DNA of 10,320 nt from Acidobacteriaceae bacterium (lineage in GTDB: Bacteria; Acidobacteriota; Terriglobia; Terriglobales; Acidobacteriaceae). The position numbers were made by a program, and so were the translations under genes. This document shows, piece after piece, positions 1 through 6,075 of the stretch; position 1 is the first letter of the stretch, and each line of letters begins with the position of its first letter. The stretch lies in contig DAHUXF010000072.1 of NCBI GenBank assembly GCA_027307295.1, forward strand, positions 1 to 10,320. The letters run 5' to 3'. The notes beneath the pieces are model-generated. The model did not search any database, was not told the origin of the DNA, and was given only the letters and a program-made list of their open reading frames with translations.

Positions 1-58
1 CTTGGGAAAGATCGGGTCCCTGGCCAGCCCTCGCCATGCGGGTTCGACTAGATCAAAC

Positions 59-80
59 GAGGGCCGCTGTGTCCGCCCTC
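59..80 (-). terminator. Weak hairpin downstream of dapB
   Basis: A perfect 6-bp inverted repeat (GAGGGC at 59-64, GCCCTC at 75-80, 10-nt loop) lies 6 nt past the dapB stop codon. On the minus strand it is followed by GTTTGATC rather than a proper U tract, so it is a poor intrinsic terminator. It could simply be a 3'-end hairpin, and transcription may continue into a further gene beyond the left edge. Confidence 0.25.
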
Positions 81-86
81 CAGGGG

Positions 87-767
87 TTACAGTTGGTCCA
101 CAATCTCCGGGAACTCGTAAAAACCGGCTTTGCCTTTGATCCACTCCGCGCCGCGGATTGCGCCTTCAGCAAAGCCCACGCGCGACTTGGCGTCGTGGGT
201 AAAGAGAATTGTGTCATGGGCGGAATCCAGCATGACCAGATGCATGCCCACGGTTTCGCCTTCGCGCACTGAGGCTACTTCTACTTTCTCGCCGGATACC
301 GACTCAAGGATACGCTGCAGCGTTACAGCCGTTCCTGAAGGCTTGTCTTTCTTGTGGACATGATGGCGCTCCACAATGCTGCCGCGATAGTTGTGCTTCA
401 GGATGGGCGCGACCGCCTGCACCGCTTTGAAGAAGAAGTTCATGCCAATGGAAAAGTTTGAGCCATAGAGCAGCGCGCCATTGCGTTCGCTGACCAGTTC
501 ACGGACTTTTTCAATGTGCTGGTACCATCCCGTGGTGCCCACTACCAGCGGTACACCGGCTTCAACGCAACGGATGATGTTGGCAATGACGGCGTGCGGC
601 GTGGTGAAGTCAATCACAGCGTCAACATCTTTGAGCGTGGCCGGAGTCAGAGCGCGTCCGTCCTGATTGTCCTGGCTGGCCAGGGAACGCACCTCATGCT
701 GGCGTTCTTTGGCAATTTCCGCCACCAGCGCCCCGGTTTTGCCGCGTCCAAGCACCAGAATCTTCAC
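87..767 (-). CDS. dapB: 4-hydroxy-tetrahydrodipicolinate reductase
   Basis: Cytoplasmic NAD(P)H-dependent reductase of the diaminopimelate/lysine pathway; it acts on the product of DapA. The 226-residue product begins with a Rossmann glycine motif (GRGKTG, residues 7-12), followed by DFTTP (53-57) and GTTG (77-80). The family signature is intact: ERHHVHKKDKPSGTA, residues 133-147, with catalytic His135/His136, Lys139 and the PSGTA substrate loop. The C-terminal substrate-binding domain ends at EFPEIVDQL. It is shorter than the roughly 270-residue enterobacterial enzymes, but short DapB forms exist and no motif is missing. The start is GTG at 767, preceded by a strong GGAGGT site with a 6-nt spacer, and the start overlaps the lysC stop in GTGA (764-767), which implies translational coupling. 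Identification is secure; cofactor preference cannot be read. Confidence 0.96.
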   Translation of the reverse strand: MKILVLGRGKTGALVAEIAKERQHEVRSLASQDNQDGRALTPATLKDVDAVIDFTTPHAVIANIIRCVEAGVPLVVGTTGWYQHIEKVRELVSERNGALLYGSNFSIGMNFFFKAVQAVAPILKHNYRGSIVERHHVHKKDKPSGTAVTLQRILESVSGEKVEVASVREGETVGMHLVMLDSAHDTILFTHDAKSRVGFAEGAIRGAEWIKGKAGFYEFPEIVDQL

Positions 768-1540
768 GCAAACACCTCCGGATCAACTTGCGAGAAAAAC
801 GTGCGGTGCAGGCGCGAGACCACGTCCGGCACAGCGTCCTCATCAATCACAAAACTAATATTAATCTCTGATGCGCCCTGGGAGATCATGTGGATGGTGG
901 CGTCAGGAATGGCGCTGAAGACCTTGGCGGCAATGCCCGGCGTGTTGCTGATATTTTCACCCACCATGCAGACGATGGCCTTGCGGCTGGCATACTTCAC
1001 ATCGGCCAGCTTAGAGAGGTCTGCGGCAATGGCGGCGATGGACTCATTGGAATCCACAGTCACAGAGACGCTGACTTCTGAGGTGGAAACCATGTCCACT
1101 GGGCAGCGATGGTTGGCAAAGACTTCAAAGATACTTTTCAGGAACCCATGCGCCATCAGCATGCGAGTGGCCACCACGTCCACCATGGTGATCCGTTTTT
1201 TTGCGGCAATGGCCTTGAAGATGTTTGTGCTCTTGGGCGCGGTGGCCGTAATGCGCGTGCCTTCGCACCGGGGGTTGCGCGAATTCAGGATCAGCACAGG
1301 AATGTTTTTCCTGATGGCCGGCAATAAAGTGGCCGGATGAAGCACTTTCGCGCCAAAGTACGCCAGCTCCGCCGCTTCCTCAAAACTGATGTTCTTGATG
1401 CGCCTGGCGTCCGGACAGAGATTCGGATCGGTGGTCATCATGCCGTCCACGTCTGTCCATATCTCAATCCGTTCAGCGCCCAGGCCCGCTCCCACAATGG
1501 CCGCGCTGAAGTCGGAGCCGCCGCGTCCCAGCGTGGTGGG
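764..1540 (-). CDS. lysC: Aspartate kinase, C-terminal part of frame-disrupted gene
   Basis: This frame holds the rest of the kinase domain and the regulatory region of an aspartate kinase whose N-terminal part lies in another frame. If the frames are joined, codon 199 starts at 1540. The segment reads PTTLGRGGSDFSAA (199-212), the highly conserved kinase-core glycine motif, then WTDVDGMMTTDP (226-237) and FGAKVLHP (260-267). Two ACT domains follow at about 314-380 and 386-446; the second contains GASEINISFVIDED, typical of aspartate kinases under amino-acid feedback control. The joined protein would be 456 residues, the normal size for a single-function LysC. On its own this fragment lacks the KFGGTS motif and could start at GTG 1495, but it should not be catalytic. 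Its TGA stop overlaps the dapB GTG start. Confidence 0.9.
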   Translation of the reverse strand, partial: PTTLGRGGSDFSAAIVGAGLGAERIEIWTDVDGMMTTDPNLCPDARRIKNISFEEAAELAYFGAKVLHPATLLPAIRKNIPVLILNSRNPRCEGTRITATAPKSTNIFKAIAAKKRITMVDVVATRMLMAHGFLKSIFEVFANHRCPVDMVSTSEVSVSVTVDSNESIAAIAADLSKLADVKYASRKAIVCMVGENISNTPGIAAKVFSAIPDATIHMISQGASEINISFVIDEDAVPDVVSRLHRTFFSQVDPEVFA

Positions 1541-2133
1541 CGGTCTTCCGTTGCTCCAATAAACCCGCCCATCACCGGCACGCGGCCGCGTTCCAGCAAA
1601 GGCTTCACCAGTTCTTTCAGGCGCTCATCGGTCTCAGTAAATTGTGGCACGGCTTTGCCAAAGTTTGCGTCCGTAACAATACATTTGCGCGAATCAACGT
1701 GGGCAGCGGCAATATCGCGCTGCGAAAACGCCGCCGCAGCAATCTTGCTGGAAACCTTTTCGCCAAAGCCGGAGATGGTGTCAATGGTGCGTGGCGTCAG
1801 CTCTCCCACCGCCACAACCCCGCGGAGGAGTTCGTCCAGGCCGTTGAAGTCGGCTTCCAGTTCAGAAGTGATTTGCTTGAATGCCTGCGCGCCCAGCAGG
1901 TCAGAAGCGCAAGTATAGTGCCGCTCACGCGCCGCACGGGAGAGCTCCAGGGCTTTTGTGCGATCGCCTGCGCCTGCGGCAGAGGCCATGGCAAGAAGCT
2001 GGTCCGTGATCTTGGCCAGCGCGCTCACCACAACCACCGGATGTTCATGTAACCGTTCGCGGACAATGGCGGCCACGCGGTCAATGGCCTGCGCGTCCTG
2101 CACGGAGGTGCCGCCGAACTTCATGACGATCAT
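1438..2133 (-). CDS. lysC: Aspartate kinase, N-terminal part of frame-disrupted gene
   Basis: Aspartate kinase phosphorylates aspartate to aspartyl-4-phosphate, the committed step for lysine, threonine, methionine and diaminopimelate. This frame carries the start of the amino-acid kinase fold: MKFGGTS (residues 4-10), VVVVSAL (33-39), SGFGEK (121-126) and PVMGGFIGATEDR (186-198). After Arg198 it leaves the family pattern (WDAAAPTSARP and onward) and stops at 1438 after 231 residues. The conserved continuation is found at once in the next frame, so one base is missing near 1538-1540. I chose ATG 2133, giving MIVMKFGG with a GGTGG element 5 nt upstream; an in-frame GTG at 2193 would add 20 residues that do not resemble the family. 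asd lies 121 nt upstream on the same strand, so co-transcription is likely. Confidence 0.9.
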   Translation of the reverse strand: MIVMKFGGTSVQDAQAIDRVAAIVRERLHEHPVVVVSALAKITDQLLAMASAAGAGDRTKALELSRAARERHYTCASDLLGAQAFKQITSELEADFNGLDELLRGVVAVGELTPRTIDTISGFGEKVSSKIAAAAFSQRDIAAAHVDSRKCIVTDANFGKAVPQFTETDERLKELVKPLLERGRVPVMGGFIGATEDRPPRWDAAAPTSARPLWERAWALNGLRYGQTWTA

Positions 2134-2181
2134 GCGGCCACCGGCGGCAACAAGTGCAATTTGCGTCCATTTGCCGGGCAA

Positions 2182-2208
2182 GTGCCAGGGCACGACTTCA
2201 CTCGTGCC
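2182..2208 (-). promoter_or_regulatory. Overlapping alternative hairpins in the lysC leader
   Basis: The 121-nt asd-lysC gap holds a perfect 7-bp stem (GGCACGA 2189-2195 with TCGTGCC 2202-2208, 6-nt loop). A third arm, GTGCC at 2182-2186, can pair instead with GGCAC at 2189-2193. The two pairings exclude each other, as attenuator arms do, but there is no U tract or leader peptide, and the arrangement does not look like a full lysine riboswitch. It lies 49-76 nt upstream of the lysC ATG. A regulatory role is inference only. Confidence 0.25.
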
Positions 2209-2230
2209 GACCGTGATCTAACAAAGTTGG

Positions 2231-2242
2231 CGGGCTCGCCCG
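2231..2242 (-). other. Short GC-rich hairpin just after asd
   Basis: The palindrome CGGGCTCGCCCG can fold as a 4-bp stem with a 4-nt loop, 12 nt past the asd stop codon. On the minus strand it is followed by CCAACTTTGTTAG, which has only a short T run, so it is at best a weak terminator or processing signal between asd and lysC. Confidence 0.2.
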
Positions 2243-2254
2243 AGTGATCGCTCA

Positions 2255-3310
2255 TCAGCGGATGTATCCCTGGGCTTTGAGCAATTCGCCGTTCAGCACC
2301 GCCGCGCCGGCAGCGCCGCGGATGGTGTTATGCGACAGCACGGTAAATTTCCAATCAAAGATATTGCAGGGACGCAGGCGCCCAACCACGGCGGCCATGC
2401 CGCGTCCGCGGTCGCGGTCAAGCCGGGGCTGGGGACGGTCCGGCGCTGTCTCATAAATTACCGGCTGCTCGGGAGCGGTTGGCAGCTTCAGCTTTTGCGG
2501 CAGGCAGCGGAACTCATTCCAGGCTGCAATAATTTCTTCCGCCTGCGCCGGCTTGCGTAGCTTGAGCGAGACAGATTCCGTATGCCCATCTTCCACGGCC
2601 ACGCGGTTGCAGTGCGCACTCAGCGTGAGATCGGCAGGATTAATGTGCTGGCCGTTCAACGCGCCCAGCAGCTTGCGTGATTCAGCTTCCATCTTGTCTT
2701 CTTCCTTGGCAATGTAAGGGATTACGTTGCCAAGAATGTCCATGGAAGGAACGCCGGGATATCCCGCCCCGCTGATGGCTTGCATGGTGGCGACAAAAAT
2801 CTTGTCAATGCCAAAGCGGCGATGCAGTGGCGCAAGCGCCAGCACCAGTCCAATGGCGGAGCAGTTGGGATTGGTTACCATAAAGCCGCCGTTGTTCTTG
2901 TACCACTGCTGCGTCTTGATGAGCGCAATGTGGTCGCCATTGACTTCCGGAATCACCAGCGGCACATCTTCCGCCATGCGGAAGGCGCTGGAGTTGGAAA
3001 CCACAGCGTGGCCAGCTACAGCAAAAGCAGGTTCAATCTGCTGGGCGGCTGTGGCGTCCAGCGCGGCAAAAACCAGCTTGGGAGTGCTCTTGTCAGGAGC
3101 AGCGGCGCATACCGTCATGGCGGCGATCTTCGGCGGCATTGGCGTGGCCAGGTTCCACTTGGCCGCTTCTGCATAGCGTTTGCCTGCTGAGCGGTCAGAT
3201 GCCGCAAGCCATGTCACTTCAAACCACGGGTGTTCGTCCAGCAACTGGATAAAGCGTTGCCCGACCGTTCCCGTAGCACCGAGAATGCCGACTGGAATTT
3301 TGTTGTTCAT
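2255..3310 (-). CDS. asd: Aspartate-semialdehyde dehydrogenase, yeast/archaeal type
   Basis: NADPH-dependent reductive dephosphorylation of aspartyl phosphate to aspartate semialdehyde, the branch point to lysine/diaminopimelate, threonine and methionine. The 351-residue product starts with GILGATGTVGQRF (8-20, nucleotide binding). The active-site segment is TNPNCSAIG (146-154), with Cys150 the expected catalytic thiol and His243 in DGHTES the expected catalytic histidine. QAISGAGYPG (177-186) and the C-terminal DRPQPRLDRDRGRGM and FDWKFTVLSHNTIRGAAG segments match the yeast Hom2/archaeal branch rather than the E. coli Asd branch. I chose ATG 3310 (MNNKIPVGILG) because the frame upstream, though open to 3466, encodes no family sequence and runs through a 7-bp tandem repeat. 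The ribosome site is poor. lysC and dapB follow on the same strand, giving a compact aspartate-pathway cluster. Confidence 0.95.
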   Translation of the reverse strand: MNNKIPVGILGATGTVGQRFIQLLDEHPWFEVTWLAASDRSAGKRYAEAAKWNLATPMPPKIAAMTVCAAAPDKSTPKLVFAALDATAAQQIEPAFAVAGHAVVSNSSAFRMAEDVPLVIPEVNGDHIALIKTQQWYKNNGGFMVTNPNCSAIGLVLALAPLHRRFGIDKIFVATMQAISGAGYPGVPSMDILGNVIPYIAKEEDKMEAESRKLLGALNGQHINPADLTLSAHCNRVAVEDGHTESVSLKLRKPAQAEEIIAAWNEFRCLPQKLKLPTAPEQPVIYETAPDRPQPRLDRDRGRGMAAVVGRLRPCNIFDWKFTVLSHNTIRGAAGAAVLNGELLKAQGYIR

Positions 3311-3344
3311 GGGACTGATGAAACTAAATTCTAACATCGGCAGG

Positions 3345-3372
3345 CGATCAGCGATCAGCACTAAGCATTCAG
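3345..3372 (-). repeat. Degenerate 7-bp tandem repeat upstream of asd
   Basis: Four consecutive heptamers, read on the plus strand, are CGATCAG, CGATCAG, CACTAAG and CATTCAG; the minus-strand consensus is near CTGANYG. The block lies 35-62 nt upstream of the asd ATG. Related units CTGAATG and CTGAGTG occur in opposite orientation at 3475-3488. This looks like a non-coding intergenic repeat rather than an operator; its function is unknown. Confidence 0.6.
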
Positions 3373-3489
3373 CCCCACCATTTTCTATAGCCACAATGAG
3401 CTTGAAATTGAGCAGATAGGAGCAGATAGAGATAACAACGGAGCTATCGTGTTCCGGTCCATACATCTTCAGGGCTGAATGCTGAGTGC
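3358..3489. repeat. Inverted repeat in the asd upstream gap (18-bp arms)
   Basis: The left arm 3358-3375 (GCACTAAGCATTCAGCCC) and right arm 3472-3489 (GGGCTGAATGCTGAGTGC) are reverse complements at 17 of 18 positions and are separated by 96 bp. The interior also holds a 10-bp direct repeat, AGCAGATAGG/AGCAGATAGA, at 3411-3430. The element occupies most of the 200-bp gap between the AI-2E-family gene and asd. It contains no transposase, and no target-site duplication is evident. It may be a small REP/MITE-like element or chance pairing of intergenic heptamer repeats. Confidence 0.5.
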
Positions 3490-3510
3490 TTCCTGGCTCA
3501 TTGCTACTCT

Positions 3511-4533
3511 TCAGTCCGCTGCTGCCGCCGTGGCGGAGGGCTTTCGTTTGACCATGTATTCATCGGTCAGGACCATCACCAGCGCAGCGGTGGGGACTGA
3601 CACCAGAGCGCCAATCACTCCGGCCAGCGCGCCACCCAGGGAGAGAGCAATAATCACCGCCAGCGGAGGCAGGTTCAGGGTGTGCCGCATGATTCGCGGC
3701 GAGAGAAAAACGCTTTCAATCTGAAGATAAACAGCAAAGAAGATAAGTACGCCTACCAGTTTTTGCGGTGAGTCCCCAATGGCAACCGCTGAGGCCAATA
3801 CCACCGCGCTGATGGGGCCGGCAATGGGAACAATGTTGGCGACGCCGGCAAACATGGCCAGCAGATAAAAGTATTTAAGCCCCAGCGCCCAGTACACCAC
3901 CAGGCTGCAAAGCCCCAGGCTCAGCATCAGCATGGTCTGCCCAATCAGCCAGTTCCGCATGCGGGCCTTGGCGCGCAACAGCGTGGCGGACAGCCGTTGC
4001 TGCTGGTCGAGCGGAAAAAGTGAAACGGCCCAATGAAATGTGCGGTCACCGTCAATGATGAAATATGCGGTAAGAATCACCGCCGTGAACAGCCCAAAGA
4101 TCCCTCCGGCCAGGTTCAGAAAAAGCCCGCCGGCGTCTCCGGCAATCTCGCTGGCATATTTTTGCAGGCCCGCAGGATCAATCTTGCTGGCAAAAGGCAG
4201 GTGCTGGATTCCCTCGGTAAGCGCGGCCAGATGTTTGGGCCAGTCCGCGGAAAAGTTACGCGCGTCACGATAGACAGGCGGCACGGCGAAAACGCCGAAC
4301 ACAGTTCCCACCAGCGCGATAATGAATATGAGAAACAAGATGGCGAATCCGCGGCCAGCGCGCCACCCTTTAATCCGCACCCGCTGGATCATGCCGATTG
4401 CCGGGGACAATACCACTGCGAATAAAGCGCTCACGTAGATCAGCATCAGCACATCGCGCACCGTGTAGGCGACCCACAATGCGATGCACACGCCAAAGAA
4501 GAACAGAATGTCTGACCGATAGTTTTTCGCCAT
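3511..4533 (-). CDS. AI-2E/PerM family membrane transporter
   Basis: Polytopic inner-membrane protein of the family that includes E. coli TqsA (AI-2 export) and PerM; most members have no known substrate. From ATG 4533 (MAKNYRSD) the product has 340 residues. Hydrophobic segments lie at about 8-24, 27-48, 63-86, 137-161, 197-217, 222-252, 257-273 and 288-324. A long non-membrane segment at about 87-136 between the third and fourth is typical. Family marks are the NIVPIAGPISAVV stretch (233-245), LQIESVFLSPRIMRHTLNLPPL (270-291) and a glycine-rich LGGALAGVIGALVSVPTAA end. An upstream in-frame start at 4629 would add 32 residues without family features, though no good ribosome site precedes 4533. 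The gene sits between the secreted protein and asd on the same strand, which gives no clear clue to its cargo; a link to AI-2 should not be assumed. Confidence 0.9.
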   Translation of the reverse strand: MAKNYRSDILFFFGVCIALWVAYTVRDVLMLIYVSALFAVVLSPAIGMIQRVRIKGWRAGRGFAILFLIFIIALVGTVFGVFAVPPVYRDARNFSADWPKHLAALTEGIQHLPFASKIDPAGLQKYASEIAGDAGGLFLNLAGGIFGLFTAVILTAYFIIDGDRTFHWAVSLFPLDQQQRLSATLLRAKARMRNWLIGQTMLMLSLGLCSLVVYWALGLKYFYLLAMFAGVANIVPIAGPISAVVLASAVAIGDSPQKLVGVLIFFAVYLQIESVFLSPRIMRHTLNLPPLAVIIALSLGGALAGVIGALVSVPTAALVMVLTDEYMVKRKPSATAAAAD

Positions 4534-4617
4534 GATGGGTGCCAAAAAAAGGGGAGAGCGCAAGGAGAAGTGTAACCTGGATTTCCACGGCCACGATGAG
4601 CCGAAAGTACTATCCCC

Positions 4618-4640
4618 CTGGGACATCAAGGATGTTCCAG
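4618..4640 (-). terminator. Strong hairpin downstream of the secreted-protein gene
   Basis: A 10-bp stem with a 3-nt loop runs from CTGGGACATC (4618-4627) to GATGTTCCAG (4631-4640). On the plus strand all ten pairs form, counting one G-U; on the minus strand one A-C mismatch interrupts it. It begins 17 nt after the stop codon of the 4658-5458 gene and precedes the AI-2E-family gene. The downstream tract (GGGGATAGTACTTTCGG on the minus strand) is not U-rich, so termination is possible but unproven. Confidence 0.35.
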
Positions 4641-4657
4641 TATCGGCGGCGCGGAGA

Positions 4658-5458
4658 TCAGTCCCGGATTACCTCAACATTGCTGCCGGCAACGGTCATC
4701 TTAATGACCCTGTATCGGTCATCGACCCACAGTACCCACTGTGAGGACTCCGATCCCTGTCCCTGATCGTTGAGCCAGTTCAGGGCTTGTGGACCGTTGG
4801 TTTCCAGCTTGATCTTGTTGAGTTCGCGCTCTGTGCCCTTCACCATGACCTTATCTTGTCCCATCAGCTCCATGGTGGCATTGCCGGAGAGATGCTGGCG
4901 CGGGACCAGAATCACAAATTTTCCCGTACCGCACATCAGGTCATTGCCCTGGCGGCGGCATGTGGCCAGATACCACCAGAGCAGCACTTCGCGCTGTGCG
5001 AAAAAATTGTCGTCCAGGATTACTGTTGAGACCGGCAGCATGTGCGGGACATCCACTTTTTTCAGGTCGGCGGGAATTACATGCTCCACCAGCAACTGGT
5101 CCTTGGGCTCCACGGACGCTTCTTCTTTCTCCGGCACCGTGGCGTGCCAGACATAGGAACGCAGTTCGCCTTTGGCCGAGATCTGCATCTCCGCGGTCTG
5201 TATGGCCTTGAATCTTCCATCGTCAAACTTAATTTCAGAAGTCGTGGTTGAGTATTCAGGCTGGTGTTCAGCGTTCATGGTCTGGGTGATGTTGAAGGTT
5301 TCCGTACCCACCCGCCGGCCATTTACATAAATGCCAAAGCTGCCGGCATCGGCCACTTTTGCGCTGCCGTGCTCTTTCTCTTTGGGTTTGTCTCCCGCGC
5401 TCAACAAAATCGCGGACATCATCATGCTCAGGAGAATAGCCGGCCTGGCTGTTTTCAC
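4658..5458 (-). CDS. Secreted protein of unknown function
   Basis: I do not recognise a named family. The 266-residue product has a typical signal peptide: Lys2/Arg5, then a hydrophobic core at about 6-20 ending LLSAG near residue 22, so it is probably periplasmic or outer-surface. The charged linker (KPKEKEHG) is followed by alternating beta-type sequence starting FGIYVNGRRVGTETFNI (41-57). It contains only two cysteines, Cys167 and Cys176, which could form a disulfide. The end, WVLWVDDRYRVIKMTVAGS (241-259), is also beta-like. The overall look resembles DUF3108/DUF6134-type exported beta proteins, but that is a guess from style. The start is GTG 5458 with a GGAGGT site 5 nt upstream, and it overlaps the aroK stop as GTGA (5455-5458), so the two are probably co-translated. 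Confidence 0.8.
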   Translation of the reverse strand: MKTARPAILLSMMMSAILLSAGDKPKEKEHGSAKVADAGSFGIYVNGRRVGTETFNITQTMNAEHQPEYSTTTSEIKFDDGRFKAIQTAEMQISAKGELRSYVWHATVPEKEEASVEPKDQLLVEHVIPADLKKVDVPHMLPVSTVILDDNFFAQREVLLWWYLATCRRQGNDLMCGTGKFVILVPRQHLSGNATMELMGQDKVMVKGTERELNKIKLETNGPQALNWLNDQGQGSESSQWVLWVDDRYRVIKMTVAGSNVEVIRD

Positions 5459-5988
5459 TTTCTACCTCCGCTTTGCCGCTGCTTCAGCAACTCTTCAATC
5501 TCGGCCGCTACCTGGTGCGGGCCCTTGTTTTCAGTCTGTACGCGAAACTGTGCCAGCGCGTAGTCGGCCTGGCGGGCCGCAAAAAGCCGGGTGAACCTTT
5601 CCTGTTCCCTGGCCAGCGGCCGCTCTTTGTTTTCTGCCATGCACCGCCGCTCTAATTCCGCGAGCGGAGCTTCCAGCCAGACGGTGGTGCTCCCGGCCTG
5701 CTCCAGTTGCGCGCGATTTTCCGCCTGGACAAATGCTCCCCCGCCCAGCGCCAATATAAGATCGCCGTTGCCCTTGCTATCTTGCAGCAGATCGCGCAAG
5801 ACATCGCTTTCCAAACGGCGGAATGCCGGTTCGCCGGCGGAATTGAAGATTTGCGCTATAGTCCGGCCGTCACGCCGCTCAATCATGTCGTCCAGATCGC
5901 GAAAGGCGCAACGCAGCTTTTCCGCCAGTGCGCGGCCCACCGTGGTTTTGCCCGCGCCCATAAAGCCAATCAGGACCACACGCCGCAT
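5455..5988 (-). CDS. aroK: Shikimate kinase
   Basis: Cytoplasmic enzyme that phosphorylates shikimate to shikimate 3-phosphate with ATP, in chorismate and aromatic amino-acid synthesis. The 177-residue product has the Walker A motif GFMGAGKT (8-15), the DLDDMIE shikimate-binding segment (31-37, Asp34), FRRLE with Arg57/Arg58, LGGGAF (81-86), the lid arginine in ERPLA (122-126) and the adenine-side RQADYALA (139-146). Length and motif order are normal for AroK. I chose ATG 5988 because GGGAG lies 4 nt upstream and the product then starts MRRVVLIGFMG; an in-frame start at 6021 would lie within a hairpin. The stop overlaps the next gene's start by 4 bp. No other shikimate-pathway gene is in the window. 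Confidence 0.95.
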   Translation of the reverse strand: MRRVVLIGFMGAGKTTVGRALAEKLRCAFRDLDDMIERRDGRTIAQIFNSAGEPAFRRLESDVLRDLLQDSKGNGDLILALGGGAFVQAENRAQLEQAGSTTVWLEAPLAELERRCMAENKERPLAREQERFTRLFAARQADYALAQFRVQTENKGPHQVAAEIEELLKQRQSGGRK

Positions 5989-6003
5989 TGGACTCCCGAC
6001 TCG

Positions 6004-6026
6004 GCAACACGCGGCTTGCATGTTGC
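6004..6026 (-). promoter_or_regulatory. Hairpin 15 nt upstream of the aroK start
   Basis: GCAACACGC (6004-6012) and GCATGTTGC (6018-6026) form a 9-bp stem with a 5-nt loop. In the minus-strand RNA the one imperfect pair is U-G, so the stem is continuous. It ends 15 nt before the aroK ATG and just before the GGGAG ribosome site, with no U tract. It might affect aroK translation or mark an RNA-processing site; no binding protein or ligand is implied by the sequence. Confidence 0.3.
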
Positions 6027-6060
6027 GGGTGACGCATCTGCTTGGACCATATTTTTTCCG

Positions 6061-6073
6061 GCGGCGGGGCCGC
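6061..6073 (-). other. GC-rich mini-hairpin after the DUF4097 gene
   Basis: GCGGC (6061-6065) and GCCGC (6069-6073) form a 5-bp all-GC stem with a 3-nt loop, starting 2 nt after the TAG stop of the 6076-6987 gene. On the minus strand it is followed by CGG and a run of A rather than T, so it is not a standard intrinsic terminator. Confidence 0.25.
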
Positions 6074-6075
6074 TT

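Noticed and set aside
516..1340. Long open plus-strand frame (274 codons) opposite dapB and lysC
   Set aside because: It is antisense to well-supported DapB and LysC motifs and its translation shows no family pattern; high-GC codon bias readily leaves such shadow frames open.
1534..1548. Programmed -1 ribosomal frameshift in lysC
   Set aside because: The local sequence CCGCCCA is not an X XXY YYZ slippery site, no obvious downstream stem was found, and LysC is not known to need frameshifting for synthesis.
2134..2254. Lysine riboswitch between asd and lysC
   Set aside because: The gap is only 121 nt and shows two small hairpins, not the multi-helix L-box core of about 170 nt.
3311..3466. 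N-terminal extension of asd to 3466
   Set aside because: The added 52 residues have no ASADH similarity and cross a tandem DNA repeat; ATG 3310 gives the family-typical start.
3358..3489. Insertion sequence
   Set aside because: The inverted repeat encloses only 96 bp with no transposase frame and no clear target duplication.
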